Shown: one piece after another, positions 18,340-27,306 of the stretch | How the letters are laid out: the number at the start of each line of letters is the position of its first letter | Position numbering within the stretch: the first letter of the stretch is position 1 | From: Chloroflexota bacterium | Lineage (GTDB): Bacteria > Chloroflexota > UBA6077 > JACCZL01 | Direction: 5' to 3' | Assembly: GCA_020850535.1 (NCBI GenBank) | Contig: JADZEM010000090.1 | Location: 1-61,253, forward strand | Length of the DNA stretch: 61,253 nt | The notes under the pieces: generated by a model | The model's input: the letters and a program-made list of their open reading frames with translations, nothing else | What the model was told of the DNA's origin: nothing | Databases searched by the model: none | Translations under genes and position numbers: made by a program

Positions 18340-18812
18340 ATCCTGGACAAGTTGACCCTGCATGCCGACCGCAACTCCTCGATGACCTCCAAGCCGGTCG
18401 CCTTCCTGCTCGCCGACCTCGGCGTCACCGAGTGCCACTCCCGACCCCACGTCTCCAACGACAACCCCTACTCCGAGGCGCAGTTCAAGACCTTGAAGTA
18501 CCGGCCCAGCTTCCCGGACCGTTTCGCCTTGATCGAGGAGGCCAGGGCCATCTGCCAGAACTTCTTCCGCTGGTACAACGCCGGGCACCGTCACTCGAGC
18601 ATCGGCTTGCTGGTACCTGAAACCGTCCACTGCGGCCAGGCCCAGGCCGCCCACGACGCTCGCTCCCAGGTGCTGGCGGCCGCCTAAGCGGCTCACCCGG
18701 AGCGCTTCGTCCGCCAGGCGCCACGCCCGCCTCAACTGCCGACGCCGCCTGGATCAACCCGGCGAAGCCCGCCTCCGACTCATCGAACGAGCGTCAGGTG
18801 GGGCATCAGTAA
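18340..18812 (+). pseudogene. 3' part of an IS3-family transposase (integrase core), broken
   Basis: The frame KLTLHADRNSSMTSKPVAFL, then SRPHVSNDNPYSEAQFKTLKY, FFRWYNAGHRHSSIGLL and HPERFVR, is the C-terminal half of an IS3-type rve/DDE transposase. A TAA at 18685 sits where the family has a Tyr codon, a one-base nonsense change. Farther on, AAWINPAKP is only readable in another frame, consistent with loss of one G after CTGCCGAC. The N-terminal half and inverted repeats are absent. This is a dead element at the left edge of the polysaccharide island. Confidence 0.85.
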
Positions 18813-18912
18813 TGCCCACGCCCCGTGTCTCAAACCCATTGACAGGTTCCGGCGGTCGGGAAATGCAGCGCCGCCAGGCAGGATTGGTATTGCCACGCAA
18901 TTGTCCTGTGGA

Positions 18913-19566
18913 TCACCGACGGGTTCTGGCAGACGCTTGTACTCTCGGGTAGTAAGATGTACGGTCCTGGGGTAGCGACCAAGGTTTCGCCAATTGGTCA
19001 ATGCCCCTCTCCAATGAAGCCCAGCGGCCCATGAGACGGAACAGCCGGTAACCACGACTGGCGCGCAGCCCAACCAGAACTTGCTTGGCCGTCTTCAGCA
19101 AAGTCAGCAACTGCTGATTCTCGTTCTGTAAGTGCTGATTCTCATTCTGTAAGTGCTGATTCTCGTTCTGTAAGTGCTGATTCTCGTTCTGTAAGCGAGC
19201 TGCCTCGGCCCGTATTTGGGCTACCTCCCGCTGTTCTTCGGCTGCTGCCAACCGAGCATTAATGCCCTGCTCCAGCCCGTCCCAGCAACCAACCAGACGA
19301 AACAGCTGAAATCCACGGCTGTCCCGCACTCCCGCCAGCACCTTTTGGGCGGCCTTCAGTGAACTCAGCAACTGCTGGTTCTCGTTCTCTAGGCGCGAGA
19401 GCTCCCTTTGCAGGAAATCCCTTTCATCCTGCGCCTTGGATAGCTCGGCTTCTTCTTCAGCGACTGCCAACCGGGCGCGGGACTCGCGCTCCCACTCAGC
19501 CTGCAGGCCCCGCACCACCAGGGGGCTTCTCCCGCCGTGTATCGTCTGACGCTCCATATTCCTCAC
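18913..19566 (-). CDS. Coiled-coil protein with internal duplication, polysaccharide island
   Basis: The 217-residue product is mostly coiled coil. It contains two copies of one module: LLSSLKAAQKVLAGVRDSRG followed by FQLFRLVGCW, and LLTLLKTAKQVLVGLRASRG followed by YRLFRLMGRW. Between them are four copies of LQNENQH encoded by 21-bp DNA repeats. Similar SRG-x-x-LFRL-x-G-x-W modules occur, to my knowledge, as appendages of bacterial glycosyltransferases, so it may be a scaffold or tether for surface glycan enzymes. No signal peptide or membrane span is evident. The start may be ATG 19566 or the in-frame ATG 19557. It is the most downstream gene of the minus-strand glycan cluster. Confidence 0.7.
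   Translation of the reverse strand: MRNMERQTIHGGRSPLVVRGLQAEWERESRARLAVAEEEAELSKAQDERDFLQRELSRLENENQQLLSSLKAAQKVLAGVRDSRGFQLFRLVGCWDGLEQGINARLAAAEEQREVAQIRAEAARLQNENQHLQNENQHLQNENQHLQNENQQLLTLLKTAKQVLVGLRASRGYRLFRLMGRWASLERGIDQLAKPWSLPQDRTSYYPRVQASARTRR
19114..19195. repeat. 21-bp coding tandem repeats, about 3.9 copies
   Basis: The unit CTGATTCTCGTTCTGTAAGTG (one variant base in one copy) encodes LQNENQH on the minus strand. In-frame copy-number changes would lengthen the coiled coil by exactly one heptad. Confidence 0.92.
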
Positions 19567-19666
19567 TATGCCCGACTATGCCCGTCTGGGGGGCGCAGTC
19601 ATGAATCCGGCGATGGGCCTATGCTGCTTCTCGCGCAACGATACCCTATCCGGGAGCCTATCCTAC

Positions 19667-21538
19667 TCAGTAGAGCAGGACGCCGAGGCGGTAGAGTTTA
19701 TGGTACAGCTTGTGGTGTCGCATGTAGTTGCCCAGGTAGTGCCATATCTCGCTGTGGGAGACTGGGCGGCCAGCTTCACGCTCGCGGATGTATTCCATCT
19801 CATGAGCCCCTTGATGCTCCAGTTCTAGGGAGGTCTTCTGCGCCGCGTGAACGCGGAAGGCTCCCAGGAAGCGGGGCAGGCGGACCATCCGAGCTCCTGC
19901 ATCGCGGAAGCGGATCAAGAGGTCCCAGTCAAGGGCGAAGCGGAATGATTCATCCATGTTACCTCCAGACTTCTCCCAGATCGAGCGGCGCCAGAAAAGG
20001 GTTTCCTGAGGGACATAGTCGGCCCATGACAGGACTGCGTTGTCGTGGGCCGGCAGGATCCAGCGCCCGACCTCGGCATTGTGCTCGTTGATCAAAACAC
20101 GATGGCCGTAAATGACATCGACTTCGGGATGGCGGGCAAAGTAGGCAGCAACGTAGTGAAGTGCGCCGGGCAGGAGGAGGTCGTCAGCGTTGAGGTATGC
20201 CATGATCTCACCACTGGTATGAGCAAAGCCGCGATTGATCGCCTGCGCCATGCCGGAGTCTTTTTCCGAGGCGACGTGGGCGAGGCGGTTGCGGTACTGT
20301 TCGATGAGAATGAGCGTATCATCGGTTGAGGCCCCGTCTTGGACGACATACTCCAGATTGGCATACTGCTGGTCGAGGACACTATCGAGGGTAAATGGGA
20401 GAAATCTAGCGGCGTTGAGGCACGGGGTAGTGATCGAGATACGAGGCGGATTAGCAAGGGGAATGATGTCAAGATAGTGCTCTGGGACATGAAACGGTGC
20501 TGGATCGTGCTGGTAGAGCACGCCAAGCTGCGGGGCGGCCTGCTTCCAAAGACCATCATCACGGCTTGCACGGAGATACGCTTCCACAGCCTTCTCTTGC
20601 TCGGTCAGCACCTCCAGTAGAATGGTCGCCCTCTGTCCGTCCGCTTCGTCAAGTGTTCGTTGCAGATTCTCGATGACCGCTCGACGGTCCTCGGCAATAT
20701 GGTGCATCTCTTCCAGTAAGTCTCCCCGCTTCTGAGCCTCGTTCGCGAAGGAGGAAGCTTTGTCAAGCAGTCGAGTGTGAACTGCTGATGCCATCTCGAA
20801 GAGTACTGGTGATAGTTGGGAGAACGCACTATCATGAATGAAAAGAACGTTTCCCCAGTCGCCGGAGCGGGTTTCAGCACTGTTAATCTGAAACGTCTCG
20901 AACTGATCGTAACGCTTGATAACTGCAAAGTTCGAATAGCCGCGTTCGGCCATAAACGTGGCTACCTCTGAGACTCGATAGGCAGCCGGTCCAACGGTTT
21001 CTGGTAAATCTTCCCAGAATTCCACCATCACTACGAGGCTGCTCAGCCTCCCCATTCCTTGCAGGACGGCGAAATCACTCCGCTCGGTGTCGATCTTCAA
21101 GATGCCGACCTGAGCCGGCAGGCTGCCTGCGACAACAAGTGAGTCGAGCGTGCAGCACTCGACCAGGATCTCACCGACAGGCCGGAGGGTTGGAGTTTCC
21201 TTGAAAGCGACGAGAGAGTGGTAGGCGTCGGGGATGTGTCCGGACTTGTCCTCGACTACGTGCAGAGTGACCTGCCCGTTGGATGCGCCGAGCGCCAAGC
21301 CGAAGACGTGCACCGTCGGCTCATCGTGGAACTTCCCCTTCAGTAGGTCAACACTCATCGGGTACGGCTCAAAGGCGTAGACTGTGCTGGCACCTGCCCG
21401 GAGCAGTGCCTCTGTGAAGCTGCCATGTTCAGCGCCGACGTCGACAACCGTCTTGTCGTCGAGACATTCCAGCAACGTCGCCAGGAGACGGATTTCAGTG
21501 TCTTGCTGGTAGTAGACTTCTACGTGCTCGTCTTGCAT
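19667..21538 (-). CDS. FkbM-family methyltransferase / GT2 glycosyltransferase fusion
   Basis: This is a 623-residue two-enzyme protein. Residues 1-235 are an FkbM-type SAM methyltransferase: VVDVGAEHGSF (31-41), FEPYP (56-60), then GILKIDTERSD (145-155). Residues about 245-325 form a charged helical linker, probably coiled coil. Residues 364-610 are a GT2 transferase: ISITTPCLNAARFLPFTLDS, VVQDGASTDDT (398-408), YLNADD (448-453, the DxD region) and a QETLFWRR acceptor segment. It would extend and methylate a surface glycan in the cytosol. It lies between a coiled-coil gene and a sulfotransferase-like gene on the same strand. Base composition is visibly less GC-rich than the flanks, suggesting transfer. 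Confidence 0.9.
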   Translation of the reverse strand: MQDEHVEVYYQQDTEIRLLATLLECLDDKTVVDVGAEHGSFTEALLRAGASTVYAFEPYPMSVDLLKGKFHDEPTVHVFGLALGASNGQVTLHVVEDKSGHIPDAYHSLVAFKETPTLRPVGEILVECCTLDSLVVAGSLPAQVGILKIDTERSDFAVLQGMGRLSSLVVMVEFWEDLPETVGPAAYRVSEVATFMAERGYSNFAVIKRYDQFETFQINSAETRSGDWGNVLFIHDSAFSQLSPVLFEMASAVHTRLLDKASSFANEAQKRGDLLEEMHHIAEDRRAVIENLQRTLDEADGQRATILLEVLTEQEKAVEAYLRASRDDGLWKQAAPQLGVLYQHDPAPFHVPEHYLDIIPLANPPRISITTPCLNAARFLPFTLDSVLDQQYANLEYVVQDGASTDDTLILIEQYRNRLAHVASEKDSGMAQAINRGFAHTSGEIMAYLNADDLLLPGALHYVAAYFARHPEVDVIYGHRVLINEHNAEVGRWILPAHDNAVLSWADYVPQETLFWRRSIWEKSGGNMDESFRFALDWDLLIRFRDAGARMVRLPRFLGAFRVHAAQKTSLELEHQGAHEMEYIREREAGRPVSHSEIWHYLGNYMRHHKLYHKLYRLGVLLY

Positions 21539-21583
21539 CAGTGCAGAAACTCCAAACGACTCCCGATACGGGGTGACGACGAC

Positions 21584-22564
21584 TCAGATTGAATCTGGCT
21601 GGATGCGCCCGTCCTGCCGTGAGACGAGCCGCGCGAGCCGATGAATAACTCTCTCTTTTTCGTCCAGCAGAGCGAGCCGATCAGCCGCTGCCTGCCCCAA
21701 TACCCCGATCATTGCCTCCTTTTCCAGGAGCTGCGCCTGGAGCCCTGCGGCCTGTTCACTCAACCAACGTATCGCGGCTTCCTTTTCCAGGAGTTGCTCG
21801 TGCAGTGCCCGCGTTTCTTCTGTTGTGGCGGTATCAGGAGTCCAGTGACCAGCCCACATCATGTCCGTCTCATAGCCACGCCGAATGAGCCAATCACCCA
21901 CGTGCTCAGCAAGTATCAACCGTTGCATGGGGGTGGCTTCATGTCTCCAGCCGCCGATTTCCCCTTTGCGCACGTGATTCCAGTGCAGCAGCGAAGTCGG
22001 GTCATGAACCAGAGCGTGCTCCTGTCTCGCCAGGTTTCGTTCTGGCTCAGAGATGTTCTTAGCGAGATCTTGAACGCGCTGAGCATTCGCGGCGAATGAG
22101 TAGCGTGCGACCAATGCATCCACCTCGTCAGCCTCAACCGCAATGCCTAAGTGCGCGGCAATCTCCCGTACTGCTTTATACGGATCATCAATAATCGCTT
22201 CATATCGCTGAACAAGCGTGTTTGTCTGCGAGGACCAGAAGGCGTCAGCCCAACAGCAGGCAAAGATACGTTTTCCGGCGACTAAATCTTCAAACGAACA
22301 TGAAGCCTTATGCATCAGCGAGAATGTCACATCGCGAAGATCCCGATAGCAATAGAGTGCAAGCGCTTGGCCACGAGCGAGCAGGCGTGCAAATTCTTGA
22401 TTCGGGTCATGCCATTTGAGAACTGCCCAATTGCTAAGCTCTGGTGGTACCGAGTTGAGGAACCCTAGTCGCTGCCCGTGCCGGTGCTGCTCAATCAAAT
22501 CTGAGGCAACCTGGTACTGCCATGTCGAACCGGAGCGGTACAGGCCAACACAGAGAACGAACAT
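21584..22564 (-). CDS. Sulfotransferase-like protein with C-terminal coiled coil
   Basis: The 326-residue product starts MFVLCVGLYRSGSTWQYQVA, where YRSGSTW matches the 5'-phosphosulfate-binding loop of PAPS-dependent sulfotransferases. YCYRDLRDV and the later helical core fit the same fold. The last about 70 residues (EETRALHEQLLEKEA, then LLEKEAMIGVLGQ and LLDEKERVIHRLARLVS) are heptad-like. It probably sulfates the exported glycan or an associated lipid. ATG 22564 is preferred to the longer frame from 22696 because the P-loop strand normally begins at the N terminus; the Shine-Dalgarno sequence is poor. It is part of the minus-strand glycan cluster. Confidence 0.75.
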   Translation of the reverse strand: MFVLCVGLYRSGSTWQYQVASDLIEQHRHGQRLGFLNSVPPELSNWAVLKWHDPNQEFARLLARGQALALYCYRDLRDVTFSLMHKASCSFEDLVAGKRIFACCWADAFWSSQTNTLVQRYEAIIDDPYKAVREIAAHLGIAVEADEVDALVARYSFAANAQRVQDLAKNISEPERNLARQEHALVHDPTSLLHWNHVRKGEIGGWRHEATPMQRLILAEHVGDWLIRRGYETDMMWAGHWTPDTATTEETRALHEQLLEKEAAIRWLSEQAAGLQAQLLEKEAMIGVLGQAAADRLALLDEKERVIHRLARLVSRQDGRIQPDSI

Positions 22565-22796
22565 GGACCCAATAATAGCGCGAGTAGTACCGATCCTGCC
22601 TGGCCCTCTCTGCGCCACCTCCCAGATTGGGTCAGTAATCGACGGGGTCCTCGACGTGGAGAGCTCAGCTTCTAACTCGGCAACGGGCGGAAGCATCGCG
22701 AGCGGCGGTTACGATCTGCAGACTCGGGTGACCGCGTACGTCTCCGTGCATACGCACGGTCAGCGTCCCCTGGGCTGACGAGAGCTAGCAGCCCGG
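22565..22796. other. Intergenic DNA without a recognised feature
   Basis: This stretch separates the sulfotransferase-like gene from an IS630-like remnant. It should hold the promoter of the minus-strand gene, but I see no convincing promoter, terminator or inverted repeat. Confidence 0.4.
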
Positions 22797-23440
22797 GACG
22801 CGGTGGCGACCGGCGACCAGCCCGGCCCGCCATCTGCGCGAGCACATCCGCCACGGCACCGCCAAACTGCTGACCCTGTTCCACCCGCCCTCGGGCCAGG
22901 TGCGCGTCAAAGGTCTTGCGGGCGCGCCGAATACGATCCTGCACGCCTGGCTCGAGACCGAGTTGACGACCATACTGGCGGCACTACCGGAGCCGCCACC
23001 CCAGTCCAAGGAGGAGCGTCGCGCCGCGTGGGCGCGGTGGCAAGCCGGCCTCACGGTCACGTTCACCCTACCCGAACGGTTGCCACCGTTGCGGATGCTC
23101 CTGGTATTCGACAATCTGAACGGTCGCAAGACCCGCGTGCTCGTCCTCTGGCTGGTCGCGCACGGTGTCATGCCCAGTATACACGCCGCTGAGCGACTCC
23201 TGGTTGAACATGGCCGAATCCATTCAACGCATCTTCGTGCGTCGTGCACTCGAAGGACAGACGCGGGACACGCCAGAGGACATCATGAGCTGGCTCGAAG
23301 AGACCGCGCGCGGCTGGAACGCCGATCCGCGGCTGGAACGCCGATCCGACGCCCTTCGACTACTGGGGCGGCAAGCGCCAACTCCGACGCGCGCGGAGTC
23401 GACAACGGCATCACCACGCGCTCGGTGGCTCTGGCGCTGT
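22797..23440 (+). pseudogene. IS630-like transposase remnant with two frameshifts
   Basis: The frame runs REHIRHGTAKLLTLFHPPSG, RVKGLAGAPNTILHAWLE, then [13 protein letters not shown] (second catalytic Asp) to AHGVMP. One extra base near 23175 then shifts the frame, after which [20 protein letters not shown] (catalytic Glu) and GWNADP are read. A 19-bp duplication of CGCGGCTGGAACGCCGATC near 23310-23347 shifts it again before the Arg-rich C terminus. The N terminus is missing. The element is inactive and lies 77 bp from the end of the ABC ATPase gene. Confidence 0.8.
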
Positions 23441-23517
23441 CGCTCGTCGTCCAGTCCATCATCGACCTACTCGCCCGGACCAATAGCGACGTTCAAGCCA
23501 AGTGGCCCACTACGCAG

Positions 23518-24291
23518 TCAGCCGTAGCGATACTCTTTGAGGACTTTCGCGGTTGGGCCATCTCCCCGCACCGTGCCGTGATCCAGCCAGATGCAGCGGG
23601 TGCAAAAGTTCTCCACAGCCTCAATGCTGTGTGAGACAAAGAGGAGTGTGCGCCCCTCAGACACCAGCGACTCCACCCGCTCCAGACACTTCTGTTGGAA
23701 CTCAAGGTCGCCAACGGTTAGCACTTCGTCAAGTAGCAGAATATCTGGATCCAGATGGGCCGCCACGGAAAACGCCAAACGCATCTGCATGCCGCTCGAG
23801 TAACGCTTGACTGGAGTGTCCAGAACATCATGCACGCCGGAGAAATCGACAATATCTCCAAAGCGCTCACTGATCTCCGCACGCGTGAGTCCGTGAATTG
23901 AAGCGTTCAGGTACACATTTTCGCGACCGGTGAGATCCCCGTTGAAACCGGTCCCGACCTCCAGTAAGGAGATGACTCGGCCCCAAATGCGGACCTCGCC
24001 AGCTGATGGATACACAATTCGCGACAGCACCTTCAGAAGTGTGGACTTGCCGGCACCGTTTCGCCCGATGATGGCGACACGCTCACCATAGCGCACATCG
24101 AAGGTAACGTTGTTGAGTGCCCAGAAGCTCTGCCGCCCACTGCCAACTTGCTCGATCCGTTTGCGGCGCAACAGCCGGAGCCACGCTGCCAGTGTACCGT
24201 GCAGCGATTGCCTACCAGACGATCCACGCACATACTGCTTGGATATACCGCGCACGGAGATCACGACTGGTGCGATTTCTATTGGGGTCAA
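23518..24291 (-). CDS. Polysaccharide ABC exporter ATPase (Wzt/TagH type)
   Basis: The 257-residue nucleotide-binding subunit has Walker [10 protein letters not shown] (76-84), signature [11 protein letters not shown] (164-174), Walker B DILLLDEV (183-190) and the switch His in [11 protein letters not shown]. The early insertion with [20 protein letters not shown] is typical of O-antigen and teichoic acid exporters. It ends at KEYRYG without the C-terminal carbohydrate-binding domain seen in many Wzt proteins, so the cargo is likely exported without terminal-modification checking, as in TagH or short KpsT-like systems. It is 20 bp downstream of its permease gene, in one operon. Confidence 0.93.
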   Translation of the reverse strand: MTPIEIAPVVISVRGISKQYVRGSSGRQSLHGTLAAWLRLLRRKRIEQVGSGRQSFWALNNVTFDVRYGERVAIIGRNGAGKSTLLKVLSRIVYPSAGEVRIWGRVISLLEVGTGFNGDLTGRENVYLNASIHGLTRAEISERFGDIVDFSGVHDVLDTPVKRYSSGMQMRLAFSVAAHLDPDILLLDEVLTVGDLEFQQKCLERVESLVSEGRTLLFVSHSIEAVENFCTRCIWLDHGTVRGDGPTAKVLKEYRYG

Positions 24292-24311
24292 CGGTTACGC
24301 CTCAAGTATGG

Positions 24312-25205
24312 TCACAGACGATCCACCAATGCCAGTTCCGTCCGACGGAATACCCAGATCCCGAATCCAAGAATCACAAACGAACTGGCGAGTGCATACA
24401 GCCAGTCCCCAAGCGGGAAGGCGATCCCATCAAACAGGACGGCACGGAACGCCAACAACGATCCAGTCATCGGGTTCAGATGAAAGGTATTTCGCACCGC
24501 GTGAGGGATCAACTCTGGAGAGTAGATCACTGGCGAGACCCAGAGACCTATGGTCAGCGCGAACGCCAGCACACGTTCCCAATCGCGATTCTCGACGGAC
24601 AATGATGACACTACCATGCCCAGACCCAGTGCGAGGATCAAGCACGGAATGACAGCAATTGGCAACAATACCAGTTGCCAGCCTGGTCGCACACCGGTCC
24701 AGATCATTATGGCGATAAGTGGCACGAACCCTACCAGCATAGTAAACAGACCTGACACGGCTGGAACAAGTGGTGTCAGCAGGCGCGGATAGTACACCTT
24801 CGATAAAAGAGCAACGTCCATGCGCACAGCACTAGCTGAGTTAGTGGCCGCGTCCGTGAAGTAGGTCCACAGCAGCAACCCTGAGTACACGTGCAGGATA
24901 TAGGGTAGTTCAACGCGAGTTTCCGCCCCAGACAGGTTGCGGAACATCGAGAAGACTATGGCAAAGAGCAATGGCCGCACTGTTGCCCACGCCGAGCCGA
25001 GGCGGGTCGTATCGAACTCGATGCGCATATTCCGCCAGATCAGCGCAATGAAGAGCTGGCGATACTGCCAAAGCTCGCGAAGCTGGACGTTGAAAGGAAC
25101 GACTGACGGTCTAATGACAGTTTCAGTCGTTGAGATACGATTTCGCGGGCGCAACATCGAGGCCGGCCGTCCTGTCCCAGCCGGTAGATCAGGCGCTAGC
25201 GTCAT
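24312..25205 (-). CDS. Polysaccharide ABC exporter permease (Wzm/TagG type, ABC-2)
   Basis: The 297-residue ABC-2 permease has a cytosolic amphipathic start (ELWQYRQLFIALIWRNMRIEF), then TRLGSAWATVRPLLFAIVFSMF and five more spans, ending VFRRTELALVDRL. The RxLGxxW motif after the first helix is characteristic of lipid-linked polysaccharide exporters. ATG 25205 follows GGAGGG at about 11 bases. It forms an exporter with the adjacent ATPase and moves the glycan made by the neighbouring genes across the inner membrane. Confidence 0.93.
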   Translation of the reverse strand: MTLAPDLPAGTGRPASMLRPRNRISTTETVIRPSVVPFNVQLRELWQYRQLFIALIWRNMRIEFDTTRLGSAWATVRPLLFAIVFSMFRNLSGAETRVELPYILHVYSGLLLWTYFTDAATNSASAVRMDVALLSKVYYPRLLTPLVPAVSGLFTMLVGFVPLIAIMIWTGVRPGWQLVLLPIAVIPCLILALGLGMVVSSLSVENRDWERVLAFALTIGLWVSPVIYSPELIPHAVRNTFHLNPMTGSLLAFRAVLFDGIAFPLGDWLYALASSFVILGFGIWVFRRTELALVDRL

Positions 25206-25414
25206 ACCGTGGTGATCCCTCCGGCTAGATCAATGCGGCGATGATGCCGTACTGTCTAAGAGTGTACAGCAACATCTGCCGATCTGACCGCATGATGCAC
25301 GCGCTGGGAGTAGAGTGAAGGACTGGCGCGGTAGTGGGGTGCTGCAGCGTGTGACCCTTCCAGATGCTTGCAGTCCTGCAACGGCCATGCCCCGTTTCCA
25401 GCCCCCCTCGTCAG

Positions 25415-25507
25415 GTGAAGTAGGCCGCCGGCGAGGTCACGGTCACCCGGGCCTTTTCCGTCGGCCCCTTCCCGAACAGGGCAGGTCAGTTTCCCGGCAT
25501 CCTGCTC
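25415..25507 (-). ncRNA. Group II intron domains V and VI
   Basis: Domain V occupies 25474-25507. It begins GAGCAGG with the AGC triad, has a central GAAA loop, ends CCTGTTC and is exactly 34 bases, the canonical size. In domain VI, GAAG pairs with CTTC and GGCCG with CGGCC, leaving a single bulged A (25421). The 3' terminal AC fits the consensus AY. The domain V start is 8 bases after the reverse transcriptase stop codon. Confidence 0.8.
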
Positions 25508-25515
25508 TCCAGTGA

Positions 25516-27306
25516 TCACGTCCGAACGGGCGCGGTGGCTCGACCGGCATGGATGTCCTCGTGGCAAGGACGGCAGACCACGAGGGTCTTGCGCCGTCGC
25601 ATGGCCATGAGATGCATCCAGGCGGGTTTCTCACGTCGACCAGGCCGGTTGAGGTCGGCGAGCTTGCGGATGTGATGAGCCTCGAGGTTCGTCCGGGCGT
25701 CGCAGATCTCGCAGTCCTCGGCGACGAGTCGGTGGATCACCTCGTTGCGCCGAGCGCTGGCGAGAACCGGCTTCTGGTCGGTGAGAATGGTCGTGCGCTG
25801 TCGCTTGAGCGGGATCCCACCGAAGCGGGCGACCAGTGGCTTCCTGCCCCCATCGCGGTCGACAGTGACCTGGAAGCACGTGCGCGGCCCATCCGGTGTC
25901 TCGATCGTCGTCTTGTACTTTCGAGCCATCTTCGTGGCCGTGCTGCGGTGCTTCCCGGCCAGGGTCTTTAGCGTGGACGTCTCCATGACCCAGCGGAGCC
26001 GGCCCAGGCGGAAGACGTCCTGGGCGAGCAGGTAGTACTGGACGATGCCCCGGTACTCGGCCTGATACTTCGCGACGATGGTGACGTCCTCGTCGTTGAT
26101 CAGCAGGCCGCGTTGGGCCGGTTTGCCCTCGCTCAGATAGAGCGCGCAGCGTTGTCGGATCACGGGCTTGGGCACGAACAGACCGATCGCGCCGTTGACC
26201 GAGCGCTGACCCCGCTGGTCGAGCTTGTCGTCGGCGTGTTGGGTCTTGATCTCGTAGCCGACGAAGTGCGCCGCCCGGCTGGCGGCGTGGGTGATCAGCG
26301 TCTTGGATGCCGACAGCTCCAGCTTGAGCTCGTCGCGCAGGAAGTCCCGGATCGTCGACCTGATCGTCTCGGCTTCGTGCTTCGGCCCTGCGAACCCCAG
26401 CAGCCAATCGTCGGCATATCGTACGTACCGAAGCCGTCGGTAGTCCAGATCATTCGGGTCCTGGCTTGGCAGGGTGCGACGCTGACGCCGCAACGCCCGC
26501 ACCGCATCCCGGTCGCCGCGCCGCTTGGCCCGTTGGATCGCGTACTCGGTGGCTTGGTACGCCGGATTCTGCCGCCTCAGGCGGCCGTGGTTGTACTCCG
26601 GCAGCACGGACTGCTCAACGAACGTATCGAGTCGGTCAAGGTAGACGTTGGAAAGGATTGGGCTGGCCACCCCGCCTTGCGGCGCTCCGCTCAGCGTGGC
26701 ATGCCAGCGCCAGTCCTCCAGGTAGCCAGCCTTGAGCATCCGGCTGATCAGCCGCGGGAATCGGCCATCGTGGATCTTCTCCGCCAGGATCGACACCAGG
26801 ATCTGATGATCCAAACTGCCGAAGCAGTCGGAGATGTCCCCCTTGATGAACCAGCGTGTTCCCTTCCAGACCCGCACCACCTCTTCCAGGGCGGTGTGGC
26901 AACCCCGGCCGGGACGGAACCTATGGGAGCGGTCGGAGGATTGGACGTCGTAGTACGCCTCCAGCAGCAGGCGGACCACTTCGGCGACCAGTTTGTCCGA
27001 CCAGGTCGGCAGGCCCAGCGGGCGCAGCTTCCCGTTCTTCTTCGGGATCTGCACCCGCTTGACCGGAGACCATCGGTAGCGCTCGGCGCGCAGCGCGTCG
27101 ATAGTCGCCCCGATCTTCTCCAGGGACATGCCGTCCACGGTCTCGTTGGTGACCCCGGGCGTCATCGCACCATGATTGGCGTAGATGCGCCCGTAGGCCA
27201 GCAGATACAGCTGCGGTTTGAACAGTTGCCGATACAGCCGTTCGATCGGCAGTCGTCGCTCACCGCGTTTGCGGATGACGTCCAGCACCGTTTCAGCACT
27301 CTGCAT
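25516..27306 (-). CDS. ltrA: Group II intron reverse transcriptase/maturase with HNH endonuclease
   Basis: The 596-residue intron-encoded protein promotes splicing and retrohoming. It has RT blocks KKNGKLRPLGLPTWSDKLV, FRPGRGCHTAL and GDISDCFGSLDH, then GAPQGGVASPILSN and the active site RYADD (YADD at 297-300). The maturase domain X follows (about 390-480). A C-terminal HNH endonuclease has CEIC (532-535), HH (544-545) and CRPCHEDIH (578-586). All catalytic residues are present and there is no frameshift. ATG 27306 opens the family-typical N terminus. Confidence 0.95.
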   Translation of the reverse strand: MQSAETVLDVIRKRGERRLPIERLYRQLFKPQLYLLAYGRIYANHGAMTPGVTNETVDGMSLEKIGATIDALRAERYRWSPVKRVQIPKKNGKLRPLGLPTWSDKLVAEVVRLLLEAYYDVQSSDRSHRFRPGRGCHTALEEVVRVWKGTRWFIKGDISDCFGSLDHQILVSILAEKIHDGRFPRLISRMLKAGYLEDWRWHATLSGAPQGGVASPILSNVYLDRLDTFVEQSVLPEYNHGRLRRQNPAYQATEYAIQRAKRRGDRDAVRALRRQRRTLPSQDPNDLDYRRLRYVRYADDWLLGFAGPKHEAETIRSTIRDFLRDELKLELSASKTLITHAASRAAHFVGYEIKTQHADDKLDQRGQRSVNGAIGLFVPKPVIRQRCALYLSEGKPAQRGLLINDEDVTIVAKYQAEYRGIVQYYLLAQDVFRLGRLRWVMETSTLKTLAGKHRSTATKMARKYKTTIETPDGPRTCFQVTVDRDGGRKPLVARFGGIPLKRQRTTILTDQKPVLASARRNEVIHRLVAEDCEICDARTNLEAHHIRKLADLNRPGRREKPAWMHLMAMRRRKTLVVCRPCHEDIHAGRATAPVRT

